DNA of 24,138 nt from assembly GCA_964539665.1 (NCBI GenBank), contig CAZIKB010000104.1:1-24138 (forward strand), read 5' to 3'. The translations under genes were made by a program, and so were the position numbers. The stretch is from CAZIKB01 sp964539665. GTDB taxonomy: Bacteria; Zhuqueibacterota; Zhuqueibacteria; Oceanimicrobiales; Oceanimicrobiaceae. Below are positions 23,392 to 24,138 of the stretch, in pieces (position 1 is the first letter of the stretch; the number at the start of each line of letters is the position of its first letter). Under the pieces are notes generated by a model. That model saw only the letters and a list, made by a program, of their open reading frames with translations. It was not told where the DNA came from and ran no database searches.

Positions 23392-23838
23392 ATGCAAAAC
23401 GGAACAAACTTAAAATACTGGTCAGTTCTAACAGGTTTAATAATTACCGAAAGTCTTCTGGTCTGGTTCGCTCCAGCCGAACGAACACTTGGCGAGGGTA
23501 TTAAAGCTGTGTATATTCACGTTTCTTTTACCTGGGCGGGAATGGCGGGTTTTACCTTAGCAGGAATCCTGGGTTTCTTGAATTTAGTTAAAGCAAAATC
23601 TAATTTAAGCACCTGGATTCAAATCATAATTTGGGTGGCTTTTGGGAGTTTTGCATTGGGATTCGCTGTGAGTCTGGTAGCGGCAAAAATCACCTGGGGG
23701 GCTGTCTTATGGCAAGAACCACGCATTGTTTTTTCTATGCTGTTTTTAGTTTTGGTCCTTATGATTCTGATGATCCACAGGTGGCTGCACTGGCATAAAA
23801 TGCAGGGTGCAATAATTGCGATCCTCTTTTTTTTCTGA
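23392..23838 (+). CDS. CcmC/CcsA-like heme-handling membrane protein, N-terminal part (frameshifted)
   Basis: This 148-codon frame encodes about four and a half membrane helices of a cytochrome c biogenesis protein. Visible marks are a conserved His in VYIHVSFTW (residue 43) and a degenerate tryptophan-rich motif WGAVLWQEPR (about 103-112), which corresponds to the WWD segment of CcmC/CcsA proteins. The frame stops at 23836 within ATCCTC-T8-CTGA. The adjacent frame supplies the missing C-terminal helices up to 23987. One extra T in the T8 run would restore a protein of about 198 residues with six membrane helices, the number usual for CcmC. It is thought to handle heme for cytochrome c maturation. 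No other ccm gene is seen in the window. Confidence 0.82.
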   Translation: MQNGTNLKYWSVLTGLIITESLLVWFAPAERTLGEGIKAVYIHVSFTWAGMAGFTLAGILGFLNLVKAKSNLSTWIQIIIWVAFGSFALGFAVSLVAAKITWGAVLWQEPRIVFSMLFLVLVLMILMIHRWLHWHKMQGAIIAILFFF

Positions 23839-23987
23839 TGCTGTTCATAATTGGTACCCCTCTTGTTTTCCACCCAAACAGCCCGATTAAAGATTCAACC
23901 TCGTTACCTATTCAATTAACCTTTTCAGGTATGTTTATTCTCAGTAGTTCGATTGCGGCCTGGTTTGTTTGGTATTTGCGTAAATAA
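23835..23987 (+). pseudogene. C-terminal part of the CcmC/CcsA-like protein, displaced by a frameshift
   Basis: In the frame shifted by one base after T8 (23827-23834), the sequence reads LMLFIIGTPLVFHPNSPIKD and then a final hydrophobic helix (GMFILSSSIAAWFVWYL) ending RK at the stop 23985-23987. This completes helices five and six of the protein started at 23392. A single-base deletion, real or from sequencing, separates the two parts. Confidence 0.75.
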
Positions 23988-24035
23988 AGGAGGCTCCTTA
24001 GTACCCAATTTCATAAATACAGTAACATAAACATA

Positions 24036-24067
24036 TTGACAGGATTAACAAGACAAACAGGATGAAT
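24036..24067. repeat. Degenerate tandem ACAGGAT-type intergenic repeat
   Basis: The stretch TTGACAGGATTAACAAGACA followed by AACAGGATGAATC repeats an ACAGGAT core about 20 bases apart, with a diverged copy (AACAAGAC) between. Similar ACAGGATTAAC-type tandem sequences are familiar from intergenic DNA of many environmental bacteria. Function is unknown, and the copy here is short and worn. The rest of 23988-24138 shows no gene. Confidence 0.35.
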
Positions 24068-24138
24068 CATTACAGTCAAATTGACTAATCCTGAGCCTAA
24101 CAACAGACCACAAATCAAATGGGCGCTAAAATATAAAA

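Overview
The window looks like chromosome from an uncultured or poorly sampled member of the FCB superphylum (Calditrichota/KSB1/Ignavibacteria-like). The main evidence is four secreted proteins that end in the same roughly 90-residue type IX secretion (T9SS) sorting domain, with the signature NYPNPFN(P/A) followed by a short beta domain ending in K-x-(L/I)LL-(K/R). The exact lineage is an inference. No RNA gene, CRISPR array or complete insertion sequence was seen.

Layout. 82-363: a parvulin-type prolyl isomerase. 364-912: a stretch with no convincing gene, only weak coding-like traces. 913-4345: a large exported protein with five tandem ~67-residue repeats. Its C-terminal part is broken by a frameshift near 3785-3805 and by an inserted ~95-bp element made of GC-rich hairpins. 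4342-5913: a seven-bladed FG-GAP propeller with a T9SS domain, overlapping the previous reading frame by ATGA. 6092-8334 (minus): an ABC transporter, permease then ATPase. 8518-10701: a PhoD-like metallophosphatase with a choice-of-anchor domain and a T9SS domain. 10988-13906 and 14043-17642: two paralogous T9SS-exported subtilisin-family proteases. 17681-18271: a TPR lipoprotein. 18303-19409 (minus): a deoxyhypusine-synthase-family enzyme. 19476-21328 (minus): an AT-rich type II restriction-modification pair, whose endonuclease frame is split at an A9 tract. 21863-22984: a class V aminotransferase. 23051-23236: a small CPxCG zinc-ribbon-like protein. 23392-23987: a CcmC/CcsA-like six-helix membrane protein with a frameshift at a T8 run.

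How the parts fit. The left two thirds is mostly an envelope and secretion region. It holds a large repeat protein, a propeller, a phosphoesterase and two proteases, all with signal peptides and most routed to T9SS. Surface attachment or degradation of external protein and phosphoester substrates is a reasonable inference. The right third mixes housekeeping-like enzymes with a probably acquired restriction-modification island.

The points most worth a second look are the hairpin element inside the repeat-protein gene, the A9 tract that could switch the endonuclease on and off, the bacterial deoxyhypusine-synthase homolog in which the usual active-site His appears to be Asn, and the fact that all the apparent frameshifts sit at or near homopolymers. 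That last point raises sequencing error as a competing explanation.
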